Shown here piece after piece: positions 51,157-59,214 of a DNA stretch of 64,000 nucleotides. This stretch comes from an uncultured Lachnospiraceae bacterium (GTDB lineage: Bacteria; Bacillota; Clostridia; Lachnospirales; Lachnospiraceae), in NCBI GenBank assembly GCA_947626945.1, contig CANQUC010000002.1, positions 62,001-126,000 of the forward strand. Direction: 5' to 3'. Numbering within the stretch: the stretch's first letter is position 1; each line of letters begins with the position of its first letter. The notes under the pieces are model-generated. The model saw only the letters and a list, made by a program, of their open reading frames with translations. It searched no databases and was not told where the DNA came from. Made by a program: the position numbers and the translations under genes.

Positions 51157-52059
51157 ATGACCCGTCAAAGAAGAAGAAAGAAAAACCATTTTCCGCTTTT
51201 TTTGTCCCTCCTGCTTCTGATCTGTATCGGTTTGCTGCTGTGCGTTCTTTTGAACGTGCCGGAGCGGCTTGTGGATTCGTTCCGAAAACCCAATCCGGCC
51301 GGATCCGATCCCGGATCTTCTGTTGTTTCAGAGACGGCCGCTGCCCTGCCCGCGGATGAAATCCCGCAGGCAGAATCAAAAGAACCCGCTCAGGAAGCAG
51401 ACGCGCAGATTCACAGTCTTCCTGTTTACCCCATCTCGCCTTCCCGCGTCACCTATCAGGACGGTTTTTACTATGAACCGGTTTCTGACACCAAAGAGCT
51501 GATGGAACGGATCCGGCCCTATTCTTTCAATGAATCCGTCAATACAAAAGTATCCTATGAGGATCTCAGTTATTTGCGGGTGCGATATGTGAATTTTCAG
51601 GATCAGGACTGCGAGGGAGAGCTGATCTGCAGCAACCAGATCGCTCAGGATCTGCTGGAAATTTTTTACATTCTCTGGAAAGACAGATATCAGATTGAAA
51701 GCATCCGTCTGATCGACGATTTTCAGGCAGACGACACGGCTTCCATGGAAGCCGACAATACTTCCGCGTTCAACTACCGCTATTCCACCGGCAGTACCAA
51801 ATATCTGTCCAACCACAGCTACGGACTCAGCATTGATATCAATCCGCTGTACAATCCTTACGTCGCCACAGATAAAAACGGCAACAGAACGGTAGAGCCC
51901 TCCTCCGCGGCGCCCTACGCCAACCGCAGCCTGGATTTTGCCCATAAGATCGACAAAGAGGATCTTTGCTATCAGCTTTTTACCAAATACGGCTTTACCT
52001 GGGGCGGAGACTGGAAAAGCGTAAAAGACTACCAGCATTTTGAAAAAGAAATCAAATAA
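51157..52059 (+). CDS. Membrane-anchored M15-family peptidase (VanY-like carboxypeptidase)
   Basis: Extracytoplasmic metallopeptidase of 300 residues. A basic N-terminus and transmembrane helix (FPLFLSLLLLICIGLLLCVLLN) anchor it, then an Asn/Pro-rich linker and the M15C domain. Zinc-binding residues are in SNHSYGLSIDINP (His, Asp) and the C-terminal VKDYQHFE (His), with GFTWGGDW before it. Members trim the terminal D-Ala or cut L-Ala-D-Glu of peptidoglycan peptides. GAGG precedes the ATG at 51157; the start at 51145 overlapping the HAD stop is an alternative. It is the second gene of the HAD operon. Confidence 0.88.
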   Translation: MTRQRRRKKNHFPLFLSLLLLICIGLLLCVLLNVPERLVDSFRKPNPAGSDPGSSVVSETAAALPADEIPQAESKEPAQEADAQIHSLPVYPISPSRVTYQDGFYYEPVSDTKELMERIRPYSFNESVNTKVSYEDLSYLRVRYVNFQDQDCEGELICSNQIAQDLLEIFYILWKDRYQIESIRLIDDFQADDTASMEADNTSAFNYRYSTGSTKYLSNHSYGLSIDINPLYNPYVATDKNGNRTVEPSSAAPYANRSLDFAHKIDKEDLCYQLFTKYGFTWGGDWKSVKDYQHFEKEIK

Positions 52060-52108
52060 AAAAAGTGTGCTGAAACAATCAAAAAATTGTTTTGCAGCAC
52101 ACTTTTTA
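52060..52108. terminator. Bidirectional terminator between the M15 peptidase and xerD
   Basis: Stem AAAGTGTGCTG / CAGCACACTTT with a loop that itself pairs (AAACAAT..ATTGTTT). A-run and T-run flank it, so it stops transcription from both sides. Confidence 0.9.
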
Positions 52109-52132
52109 TTTAGATCGGAGTCTTTTCAGACT

Positions 52133-53035
52133 TTATGCGGCCCCTCCTCTTGGATGGGCTTTTTTGTAAATCTCCCGGATACGCTGATTGTTTAAGTTGG
52201 CGTAAATCTGGGTGGTGGAAATATCGGAATGTCCCAGCATCTCCTGGACGGCCCGCAGATCCGCGCCGTTCTGCACCAGATGGGCGGCAAAGGAATGCCG
52301 CAGGGTATGAGGTGTAATATCCGTATCTATATTGGCTTTCTGCGCGTAGTACTTGATGATCTTCCAGAAACCCTGGCGGCTCATAGAGCCGCCAGTGCAA
52401 TTTGTAAACAGTACCGCACACTCTTTGTCTTTTACAAGGGCAGGTCTTGCCTCTTTCAGATAGCGCTGCAGCGCTTTCTTGGCCTCTCCTCCAAAAGGGA
52501 TCACCCGCTCTTTTTCGTTTTGCCGGCAGGTGATGTAGCCGGAGCGAAGATTTACATCGCTCCTGCGCAGAGTGATCAGCTCGGTCACACGGATTCCCGT
52601 GGCATACATCAGCTCCAGCATGGCCTTATCGCGGATCTCCTTGGGCGTGTTCTTGGAGGGCTGAGCCAAAAGCAGGGATACCTCCCGCACTGTCAGCACA
52701 TCCGGCAGCTTTTTCTCTGTCTTGGGGGACTTCAGCGTCTCGGAAAGATCGTCGCTGGTACAGCCCTGATGAAAGAGATAGCTGTAAAAGGATTTGATGG
52801 CCGCCACACTGCGCGATACGGTAGAGGTGGCAAATCCATTGCTTTCCAGATAACCCACATAGGCCTTCAGGATCGTAGGCGTAGCCGTACACACGTCGGA
52901 AACACCGATGCTGTTCATATAGACAAGCAGCTTATTCAGATCTCTCCGGTAAGAAATTTCCGTATTGTTAGAAAGCTTTTTCTCATTATGTAAATAAGCA
53001 ATGTATTCATCTACATTTCTCGTCTGCTGTATCAT
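52133..53035 (-). CDS. xerD: Tyrosine recombinase XerD
   Basis: Site-specific recombinase that resolves chromosome dimers at dif. It is 300 residues. The N-terminal SAM-like domain includes VDEYIAYLHNEKKLSNNTEISYRRDLNK. Catalytic residues are visible: Arg in ATGIRVTELITL, the His-Leu-Arg-His box in PHTLRHSFAAHLVQNGADLRAVQEMLGHSD, and Tyr in TQIYANLNNQ. This is the XerD order and length, and its neighbour spoIIM 213 bases upstream matches the Bacillus-type arrangement. Housekeeping rather than mobile: no phage or attachment-site genes around it. Confidence 0.93.
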   Translation of the reverse strand: MIQQTRNVDEYIAYLHNEKKLSNNTEISYRRDLNKLLVYMNSIGVSDVCTATPTILKAYVGYLESNGFATSTVSRSVAAIKSFYSYLFHQGCTSDDLSETLKSPKTEKKLPDVLTVREVSLLLAQPSKNTPKEIRDKAMLELMYATGIRVTELITLRRSDVNLRSGYITCRQNEKERVIPFGGEAKKALQRYLKEARPALVKDKECAVLFTNCTGGSMSRQGFWKIIKYYAQKANIDTDITPHTLRHSFAAHLVQNGADLRAVQEMLGHSDISTTQIYANLNNQRIREIYKKAHPRGGAA

Positions 53036-53117
53036 CTTTCAAAACCACACTTTTTTTCAAATGCAGGCACCTGCCCATCAACGACGTCTAATACCCCAGA
53101 ATTGGTTGGTAACTTAC

Positions 53118-53146
53118 ATTATATGCGGTTTTTTCCCAAAAATCAA
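53118..53146 (-). promoter_or_regulatory. xerD promoter
   Basis: Minus-strand TTGATT (53141-53146) and TATAAT (53118-53123) with a 17-base spacer. The leader to the ATG is about 80 bases, with no recognised element. Confidence 0.6.
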
Positions 53147-53248
53147 ACAGTTTTTTGCCGCTTTTTGAGGTGAAAGTGGGGGATTTTCTTCAAATCTACA
53201 ATATGTTCCATGTTTGTTCATCTTTCATACAACATCTTGTTTATTTTT

Positions 53249-53833
53249 TTAATAATTTTTTAATAACTTTTTTACAAAATCCGGATTGACATAAGTTTCC
53301 AGCAAGATTCCAGCAACAAAAAGTAAAGTTACAACAAGCAGAATCACCCAATATTGAACTTGTTTCTCTCTTTTTCCCCCTTGCCGGACCCTTTGGTCAC
53401 CTCGGGTAAAAATTCCGTAAAACAATAGTAATATTCCCGGGATATATGCCAGATACTGAGGCAGCAGCGCCGCCAGCACCAGAAGGATCCCGGAAAAGCC
53501 TTTTTCCATGGCGGCGGCAGCCAGAAAAAGTCCTCCTGAGAAACCCAGCCACAAGCTGTAACAATAGGCGGACAGCCGTCCCCATCTGGTAAAGCCCAAA
53601 ACCCCAAGGGCCGCCACAATGCCCATCCGGGCACGCAGCAAATAAAAAAACAGGGAAAGGGCGTCTACTTTCGTATCCCTGTAGGTTTCCAGAAATTCCT
53701 TTCCAAGTATCCCAACCTGTCCAAGACTTTTGCGAAAAAAGATATTTGCCGCCAGGATGCCAAGAACCAGTCCTGAAAAAAACAAAAAAACGGCAATCCC
53801 CTTTTCTTTTCCGGCGGTCTGATTTTTCCACAT
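53249..53833 (-). CDS. spoIIM: Stage II sporulation protein M (SpoIIM) family
   Basis: Polytopic membrane protein of 194 residues with about five hydrophobic helices. SpoIIM forms the SpoIIDMP complex that drives engulfment by peptidoglycan remodelling. The N-terminal FLFFSGLVLGILAANIFF and the C-terminal VAGILLETYVNPDFVKKLLKNY agree with the family; the final NPxF..KK pattern is characteristic. The start ATG at 53833 has GGGGG about 9 bases upstream. It is adjacent to xerD as in other Firmicutes. A sigma-E-like promoter is seen upstream (53879-53908). SpoIID and SpoIIP are not adjacent, but a SpoIID-like protein lies at 17075-18433. Confidence 0.8.
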   Translation of the reverse strand: MWKNQTAGKEKGIAVFLFFSGLVLGILAANIFFRKSLGQVGILGKEFLETYRDTKVDALSLFFYLLRARMGIVAALGVLGFTRWGRLSAYCYSLWLGFSGGLFLAAAAMEKGFSGILLVLAALLPQYLAYIPGILLLFYGIFTRGDQRVRQGGKREKQVQYWVILLVVTLLFVAGILLETYVNPDFVKKLLKNY

Positions 53834-53878
53834 AAAAAGCACCCCCGTCCTCTCCAAATGGATCAAGTCTGTCCATTC

Positions 53879-53908
53879 AGTATATGGTCAGGGGCGCTTT
53901 CCTATGAC
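53879..53908 (-). promoter_or_regulatory. Possible sigma-E promoter of spoIIM
   Basis: Minus-strand GTCATAG (53902-53908) and CATATACT (53879-53886) with a 15-base spacer, near the sigma-E consensus (KMATATT and CATACANT). The call is moderate because the -35 differs at the last positions. Confidence 0.4.
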
Positions 53909-53918
53909 AGAGCCTGTA

Positions 53919-55115
53919 TTACAATTTTTTCAGGAAGCTTTCGATCCGGTCCAGTCCCAGCTGGATCTGCTCCAGAGAGATGGCGTAGGACAGGCGAATG
54001 TGATCGTCAAATCCGAAATCGGCGCAGGGAACCACCGCTACCTGGAATTCATCCAGCAAAATCTGGGCGAACCGGGCGGCCGTGCCGATCTTCTCTCCTC
54101 CATAGGTTTTGTCCAGCGCATCTGTAAGATCCGCAAACACATAAAAGGCGCCCTTGGGCTCCAGCGCGGATATCAGAGGCATCTGCCGGATCCGTTCGCA
54201 CATATATTTCCTGCGTTTGTCAAACTCCTTTAACATGGCGGTCACCGTATGCTGGGGACCGGTCATGGCTTCTACCGCCGCTTTCTGGGCAATGGAATTG
54301 GGATTGCTGGTGGCGTGGCTCTGAACGCTGCCCATGATCTTCGCGATTTCCCTGGAGGATCCGGTGTAGCCGATACGCCAGCCGGTCATGGCATATCCCT
54401 TTGCCAGTCCGCTGCAGGTAATGGTCCGGCGGTAAATTTCCTCGTTCAGGGAGGCAATGCTTACATGCTCCTGGCCGCCGTACACCAGATACTCATACAT
54501 CTCATCGGCAATCACATAAATGTCATTTTTTACCACCGTATCGGCAATATCCAGCAGCTCTTCCCGGGTATAGATCATCCCCGTGGGATTGCTGGGCGTA
54601 TTTAGGATCAGCGCCTTTGTCTTTGGCGTAATGGCGTCCTGGATCTGCCTGGCGCTGACCTTGTAGCCCTGCTCCTTATTGCCTCTGATAAAGACCGGCA
54701 CACCGTCTGCCAGCTTTACCATTTCCGGATAGCTGAGCCAGTAGGGCGCGGGAATGATCACCTCATCTCCCGGATTCAAAAGCGCCGTACAGATATTGGT
54801 GAGAGAATGCTTTCCTCCATTGCTGATCACAATCTGATCCGTATCGTAATGAATATGGTTAAAGGCGGCAAATTTATCGCTGACCGCTTTTTTCAGCTCC
54901 AGAATGCCGGATGCCGGCGTATATTTTGTAAATCCGTCATGGATCGCCTGGATCGCCGCCTCACAGACGTTTTCCGGGGTGTCAAAATCCGGTTCTCCCG
55001 CACCGAACCCCACCACATTGATGCCGGCAGCGCGCATTTCCTTTGCCTTTGCCGTGATGGCCAGTGTTGATGACGGTTTGACCGCAAGTGCTTTTTTCGA
55101 TAATTCTAATGACAT
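53919..55115 (-). CDS. Pyridoxal-phosphate aminotransferase (aspartate aminotransferase class I)
   Basis: PLP enzyme of 398 residues, class I aminotransferase close to AspC/AspB of Bacillus. Segments: TLAITAKAKEMRAAG, VGFGAGEPDFDTPENVCEAA, the substrate pocket SNGGKHSLTN, ILNTPSNPTGMIYTREEL, and the PLP lysine in TITCSGLAKGYAMTGWRIGY. The ATG at 55115 is chosen because AGAGG lies 7 bases upstream. A clear promoter lies upstream (55153-55181). It is transcribed alone. The exact amino donor is not determined by sequence. Confidence 0.93.
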   Translation of the reverse strand: MSLELSKKALAVKPSSTLAITAKAKEMRAAGINVVGFGAGEPDFDTPENVCEAAIQAIHDGFTKYTPASGILELKKAVSDKFAAFNHIHYDTDQIVISNGGKHSLTNICTALLNPGDEVIIPAPYWLSYPEMVKLADGVPVFIRGNKEQGYKVSARQIQDAITPKTKALILNTPSNPTGMIYTREELLDIADTVVKNDIYVIADEMYEYLVYGGQEHVSIASLNEEIYRRTITCSGLAKGYAMTGWRIGYTGSSREIAKIMGSVQSHATSNPNSIAQKAAVEAMTGPQHTVTAMLKEFDKRRKYMCERIRQMPLISALEPKGAFYVFADLTDALDKTYGGEKIGTAARFAQILLDEFQVAVVPCADFGFDDHIRLSYAISLEQIQLGLDRIESFLKKL

Positions 55116-55152
55116 GTTCATCCTCTTCTTTCTCAGTTGCCCATTTTCAATA

Positions 55153-55181
55153 AGTATACAGACTTTTTTCCTACATTGCAA
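55153..55181 (-). promoter_or_regulatory. Aminotransferase gene promoter
   Basis: Minus-strand TTGCAA (55176-55181) and TATACT (55153-55158) with a 17-base spacer. Confidence 0.7.
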
Positions 55182-55235
55182 TAGATAATTTGTCGAATCG
55201 CCAGACGCAAGACCCGCCGGAATTAGACAAATAGA

Positions 55236-55290
55236 CAAAAAAAGACCTGCAAACACTGACAGCTTTCAAACGCCTTTGTTTGCAGGTCTT
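55236..55290 (-). terminator. rny terminator
   Basis: Stem AAGACCTGCAAACA / TGTTTGCAGGTCTT with a loop of about 20 bases, followed on the minus strand by TTTTTTT. Confidence 0.85.
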
Positions 55291-55310
55291 CCTGTTACTT
55301 TTCTGTTCCT

Positions 55311-56873
55311 TTACTTTGCATAATCCGCAACTCTGGATTCCCGGATCAGATTGATCTTGATCTGGCCTGGATATTCCAGCTCTGTCTCGATCTGTTTTGC
55401 GATGTCTCTTGCCAGCAAAACCATATCGTCGTCGCTGACCTTTTCCGGTACAACCATCACACGAACCTCTCTGCCCGCCTGAATTGCAAAAGACTTGTCT
55501 ACTCCCTTGAAGGAATTGGTAATATCCTCCAGCTGTTTCAAACGATTTGTGTAAGTTTCAAGCGTCTCACGCCTTGCTCCCGGTCTTGCGGCAGAAATAG
55601 TATCCGCCGCCTGAACGATACAGGCAATCAGGGATGTGGGTTCCACGTCTCCGTGGTGGGATTCCACTGCGTTGATCACAACGGGACCCTCTTTATACTT
55701 TTTACACAGTTCAACGCCAAGCTGAATGTGAGAACCCTCCATTTCATGATCCACTGCCTTGCCAATGTCATGAAGCAGGCCCGCTCTTTTTGCCATTCGC
55801 ACATCTACGCCGATTTCGGCCGCCAATAAGCCGGATAACTGCGCCACCTCGATGGAATGTTTCAGTGCATTCTGCCCGTAGCTTGTACGGAATTTCATCT
55901 TGCCCAAAAGCCGCACCAGTTCAGGATGAATGCCATGTACGCCAACCTCTAAGGTTGCATTTTCGCCTTCCTCGCGGATGTTGGTCTCAACTTCTTTCTG
56001 AGCCTTCTCCACCATTTCCTCAATACGGGCCGGATGGATCCGGCCGTCCACAATGAGTTTTTCCAGGGCGATCCGGGCAACCTCCCGCCGGATGGGATCA
56101 AATCCTGACAGAATTACCGCTTCCGGCGTATCGTCAATGATCAGCTCCACACCGGTCATGGTTTCCAGGGTACGGATATTCCGGCCCTCCCGTCCGATGA
56201 TGCGTCCTTTCATTTCATCGCTTGGAAGCTGCACAACGGAAATGGTTGTCTCCGCCACATGATCCGCGGCACATTTCTGTATGGCAGTTACCACATACTC
56301 TTTGGCTTTCTTATTGGCTTCTTCTTTCGCACGGCTGTCCATTTCTTTGATCATCAGGGCAGTATCGTGCTTCACATCGTCTTCAACACTTTTCAGCAAA
56401 CATTCTTTTGCCTGTTCGGAGGTCAGTCCTGAGATTCGTTCCAGTTCCAGTAATTGCTTCTCATGCAGTTCGTTGATCTCAGCCCTTTTCCTGTTCAAGT
56501 CGTCCAGCCTGGAATTGTAGCTCTGCTCTTTCCGCTCAACGGCGTCCACCTTTTTATCCAGGGCTTCTTCCTTTGCAAGAACGCGGCGTTCCATACGCTG
56601 TACTTCGTTTCTGCGCTCCCGGATCTCTTTATCCAGCTCGTTCTTGGACTTGATGGACTCTTCTTTGAGATCCAGCAGAGATTTCCGCTTTTCCTCTTCC
56701 AGGGTGCGCTTTTCGCTCTCTACAGTCTTCAGGGCGTCGTCTATGATCTGGCGTGCTTTGTCCTCTGCGTTGCCGATCTTTGTGGAGGCTACCTTTTTGC
56801 AATAACAGGTAGCGCCGATCCAGGAAAGAATCGCGGCGGCCACAGCTACAAGCACCGTAATCAAAACTGGCAC
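55311..56873 (-). CDS. rny: Ribonuclease Y
   Basis: Membrane-anchored endoribonuclease that starts mRNA decay. It is 520 residues with an N-terminal transmembrane helix, then a long coiled coil (about residues 25-185, with repeated [21 protein letters not shown]-type heptads). A KH domain follows ([20 protein letters not shown]), then the HD hydrolase domain ([36 protein letters not shown]). The GTG at 56873 is favoured: GGGAGG lies 8 bases upstream, and an upstream GTG three codons earlier overlaps that site. It has its own promoter and sits downstream of recX. This is the usual Firmicutes recA-recX-rny neighbourhood. Confidence 0.96.
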   Translation of the reverse strand: MPVLITVLVAVAAAILSWIGATCYCKKVASTKIGNAEDKARQIIDDALKTVESEKRTLEEEKRKSLLDLKEESIKSKNELDKEIRERRNEVQRMERRVLAKEEALDKKVDAVERKEQSYNSRLDDLNRKRAEINELHEKQLLELERISGLTSEQAKECLLKSVEDDVKHDTALMIKEMDSRAKEEANKKAKEYVVTAIQKCAADHVAETTISVVQLPSDEMKGRIIGREGRNIRTLETMTGVELIIDDTPEAVILSGFDPIRREVARIALEKLIVDGRIHPARIEEMVEKAQKEVETNIREEGENATLEVGVHGIHPELVRLLGKMKFRTSYGQNALKHSIEVAQLSGLLAAEIGVDVRMAKRAGLLHDIGKAVDHEMEGSHIQLGVELCKKYKEGPVVINAVESHHGDVEPTSLIACIVQAADTISAARPGARRETLETYTNRLKQLEDITNSFKGVDKSFAIQAGREVRVMVVPEKVSDDDMVLLARDIAKQIETELEYPGQIKINLIRESRVADYAK

Positions 56874-56950
56874 AAGGAGCACCTCCCTATTTAGTTTTCC
56901 GTGTATATGTGTATCTATATAACAAAACTATCACACAGTACAACATATAA

Positions 56951-56979
56951 AGTTTATCTTTTTTTTGAAAAACTGTCAA
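56951..56979 (-). promoter_or_regulatory. rny promoter
   Basis: Minus-strand TTGACA (56974-56979) and TAAACT (56951-56956) with a 17-base spacer; about 75-base leader. Confidence 0.7.
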
Positions 56980-57006
56980 GTGTTATCCTGCAATATCCTG
57001 ATTTTT

Positions 57007-57474
57007 TTAAAAATCTTCCTCCATCAGGTCAAGCGCTTTGCGGATTTCCTCATACGAAAATCCTTTTCCAAGCAAATACCGGAACAGCTTCTGCAGCTCT
57101 TCCCGGGAAGCGGCCCGGGGGTCTGTCCCCCGCTTTTGGATCAGCTTTCTGATCAGCTGCTGCTGATCTTCCAGGGAAACGCAGTCCTCCAGCTGCCCCA
57201 GAATCTCCCTGGAAACGCCCTTTTGCTGCAGGCTGAACAAAATCGCCTGCCTGCTCTTCTTTCCGCTCTGAGAGATCATATAATCTTTTGCGTATTGCAG
57301 ATCGTCAATGTAACCGTAGTCTTTCATCTCCCCGACAACCTGCAGGACGATATCCTGGGGATATCCGTTTTTCTGCAGCTTTTCCCGGAGCTGTTTTTCC
57401 GTGCGGGCCATATCGCCAAGCAAATACAGCGCTCTGGCTCTTGCTTTCCGCAAAGGATCCTGCTGTTGGCTCAT
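57007..57474 (-). CDS. recX: Regulatory protein RecX
   Basis: Small helical protein of 155 residues that modulates RecA filaments. It has three tandem three-helix repeats, with ARALYLLGDMARTEKQLREKLQKNGYPQDIV, YIDDLQYAKDYMISQSGKKSRQAILFSLQQKGVSREIL and the C-terminal repeat RYLLGKGFSYEEIRKALDL. The start ATG follows CAGGAGGCAGACC. It is 18 bases after recA, so cotranscribed and probably co-induced by DNA damage. It remains intact although recA is frameshifted here. Confidence 0.92.
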   Translation of the reverse strand: MSQQQDPLRKARARALYLLGDMARTEKQLREKLQKNGYPQDIVLQVVGEMKDYGYIDDLQYAKDYMISQSGKKSRQAILFSLQQKGVSREILGQLEDCVSLEDQQQLIRKLIQKRGTDPRAASREELQKLFRYLLGKGFSYEEIRKALDLMEEDF

Positions 57475-57492
57475 GGTCTGCCTCCTGATTCT

Positions 57493-58547
57493 TTATAACT
57501 CCGGCAGCACCTGATCCGAATCCTGCCCTTCCTCTTCCTTTGGATCTTCCTGGTCTTTCGCGAAATAATGATCCCGGATCTTTGCCTCTACCTCTTCCAT
57601 TACCTGAGGATGCCCGGCAAGATATTGCTTTGCGTTTTCACGTCCCTGGCCGATCTTCTCGCCGTTATAGGCGTACCAGGCGCCGCTTTTGCTGATCAGA
57701 TCCAGATTGGCAGCCAGATCCAGAAGATCTCCCTCCCGGGAAATCCCCTTGCCGAACATAATATCAAATTCCGCTTCCTTAAAAGGAGGCGCCACCTTAT
57801 TTTTCACCACTTTTACACGGGCACGGTTGCCAATGACCTCGCCGCCCTGCTTCAGAGATTCGATCCGCCGCACGTCCAGACGGATGGAGGCATAAAACTT
57901 CAGGGCCCGTCCGCCGGTAGTGGTCTCGGGATTTCCAAACATGATGCCTACTTTTTCACGAAGCTGGTTGATAAAGATCACCACACAGTTGGATTTGCTG
58001 ATGGCAGCCGTCAGCTTCCGCAGCGCCTGAGACATCAGACGGGCGTGAAGGCCCACATGGCTGTCTCCCATGTCGCCGTCAATCTCCGCCTTTGGCACAA
58101 GGGCTGCCACCGAGTCCACGATTACAATATCCACCGCGCCGGAGCGGACCATGGTCTCGGTGATCTCCAGCGCCTGCTCTCCGTTGTCCGGCTGGGAAAT
58201 ATACAGATTGTCAATATCCACGCCGATATTGCGGGCATAGACAGGATCCAGCGCGTGTTCCGCGTCGATAAACCCGGCAATGCCGCCCCGCTTCTGAGCT
58301 TCCGCCACCATATGAAGCGCCACTGTGGTCTTGCCGCTGGATTCCGGCCCGTAGATCTCCACGATACGGCCCTTTGGCACGCCGCCCAGCCCAGCGCGAT
58401 ATCCAGGCTGAGGGAACCTGTGGGAATGGTCTCAATATTCATATTGACCGAGGAATCCCCCAGCTTCATGACGGATCCTTTTCCGTACTGTTTCTCAATG
58501 TGGGACAGCGCCGCGTTCAAAGCTTTCATCTTTTCTTCTTTTAACAT
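57493..58547 (-). pseudogene. recA: RecA recombinase, interrupted by a 1-base deletion
   Basis: Strand-exchange and SOS co-protease protein. The N-terminal part ([20 protein letters not shown], then [13 protein letters not shown]) and the rest ([18 protein letters not shown] onward) are in different frames. A single missing base between 58388 and 58389 (a C on the plus strand) would restore LDIALGVGGVPKGR and a 351-residue protein with all motifs: Walker [19 protein letters not shown], the L2 loop [20 protein letters not shown]. The start ATG at 58547 follows AAGGAG. It is either a sequencing or assembly error or a recent null mutation. An error is more likely, because everything else is intact and the LexA box and recX are preserved. 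Confidence 0.9.
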
Positions 58548-58577
58548 ATTGGATCTCCTTTTCCTGATTTCTAAGAG

Positions 58578-58591
58578 CGAACTTTTGTTCT
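58578..58591. promoter_or_regulatory. LexA (SOS) box of recA
   Basis: CGAACTTTTGTTCT contains the perfect palindrome GAAC-N4-GTTC, the Firmicutes LexA/DinR consensus. It lies about 8 bases downstream of the -10 box. Confidence 0.85.
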
Positions 58592-58598
58592 TTTTCTT

Positions 58599-58627
58599 AT
58601 CATACATGATTTTTACAAAAAATACAA
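58599..58627 (-). promoter_or_regulatory. recA promoter
   Basis: Minus-strand TTGTAT (58622-58627) and TATGAT (58599-58604) with a 17-base spacer. The LexA box covers the start region. Confidence 0.7.
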
Positions 58628-58726
58628 TAGAAAAAAATAAAAAAATTCCCTTTTTCTAATTCATATTATATATTATATGTCTCTTTTTGTCAATAGATTA
58701 TTTTTGTAAAAAATCTGTTTTGATAC

Positions 58727-58755
58727 TTGACAGGCGTTTGTATCCATTGTATGAT
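58727..58755 (+). promoter_or_regulatory. GntR-ABC operon promoter
   Basis: TTGACA (58727-58732) and TATGAT (58750-58755) with a 17-base spacer. Confidence 0.8.
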
Positions 58756-58758
58756 TAC

Positions 58759-58779
58759 TGTATTAAGACACTTAATACA
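58759..58779 (+). promoter_or_regulatory. Probable operator of the GntR-family regulator
   Basis: Perfect inverted repeat TGTATTAAG-ACA-CTTAATACA, immediately downstream of the -10 box. Its position would let a bound dimer block transcription start. Confidence 0.7.
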
Positions 58780-58839
58780 TTTAAAACACTTTTTGTCTTT
58801 TTTAACACAACAGGCTTCAAGGAAAAAGGAGGAACCATA

Positions 58840-59214
58840 TTGATTCAGTTCAATCACAGAGACCCCCGTCCCATCTATGAACAGATCAAGGACTCCCTGT
58901 GCAGGCTGCTTGTGTCCGGCGGCATTCAGCCTGACGAAAAGCTGCCCTCGGTTCGGGAGCTGGCGTCTTCTCTCGCCATCAACCCCAACACCATCCAGAG
59001 GGCGTACCGGGAGCTGGAGGCGGAGGGGTATATCTACACGGTCTCCGGCAAAGGATCCTTTGCCTCTCCCAGAGAATATATCCGGGACGTCTATCAGTCA
59101 AATCTGCTGAAAACCTTTGACAAGACGGCCGCGGAGCTGCTATCTCTCGGAGAATCCCCGGACAAACTGGCAGAACGGATAACACAACTCAACCGAAAGG
59201 AGCAGTCATCATGA
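58840..59214 (+). CDS. GntR-family transcriptional regulator (YtrA subfamily)
   Basis: DNA-binding regulator of 124 residues. The winged helix-turn-helix is at about residues 12-78 (RPIYEQIKDSLCRLLVSGGIQPDEKLPSVRELASSLAINPNTIQRAYRELEAEGYIYTVSGKGSF). Only a short helical C-terminus follows, the YtrA pattern without a ligand domain. The start is TTG at 58840 behind AAAGGAGGAACC; upstream codons lack a ribosome binding site. YtrA-type regulators usually repress an adjacent ABC transporter; here the ABC genes follow directly and an inverted repeat sits in the promoter. The inducer is probably a cell-wall-active compound, by analogy. Confidence 0.9.
   Translation: MIQFNHRDPRPIYEQIKDSLCRLLVSGGIQPDEKLPSVRELASSLAINPNTIQRAYRELEAEGYIYTVSGKGSFASPREYIRDVYQSNLLKTFDKTAAELLSLGESPDKLAERITQLNRKEQSS

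Noticed and set aside
52133-53035. Integrase of a mobile element
   Set aside because: Length, HxLRH box and spoIIM neighbour fit XerD. There are no attachment repeats or phage genes.
53041-53117. Possible regulatory RNA in the xerD leader
   Set aside because: About 80 bases with short palindromes only; no known riboswitch core or strong terminator.
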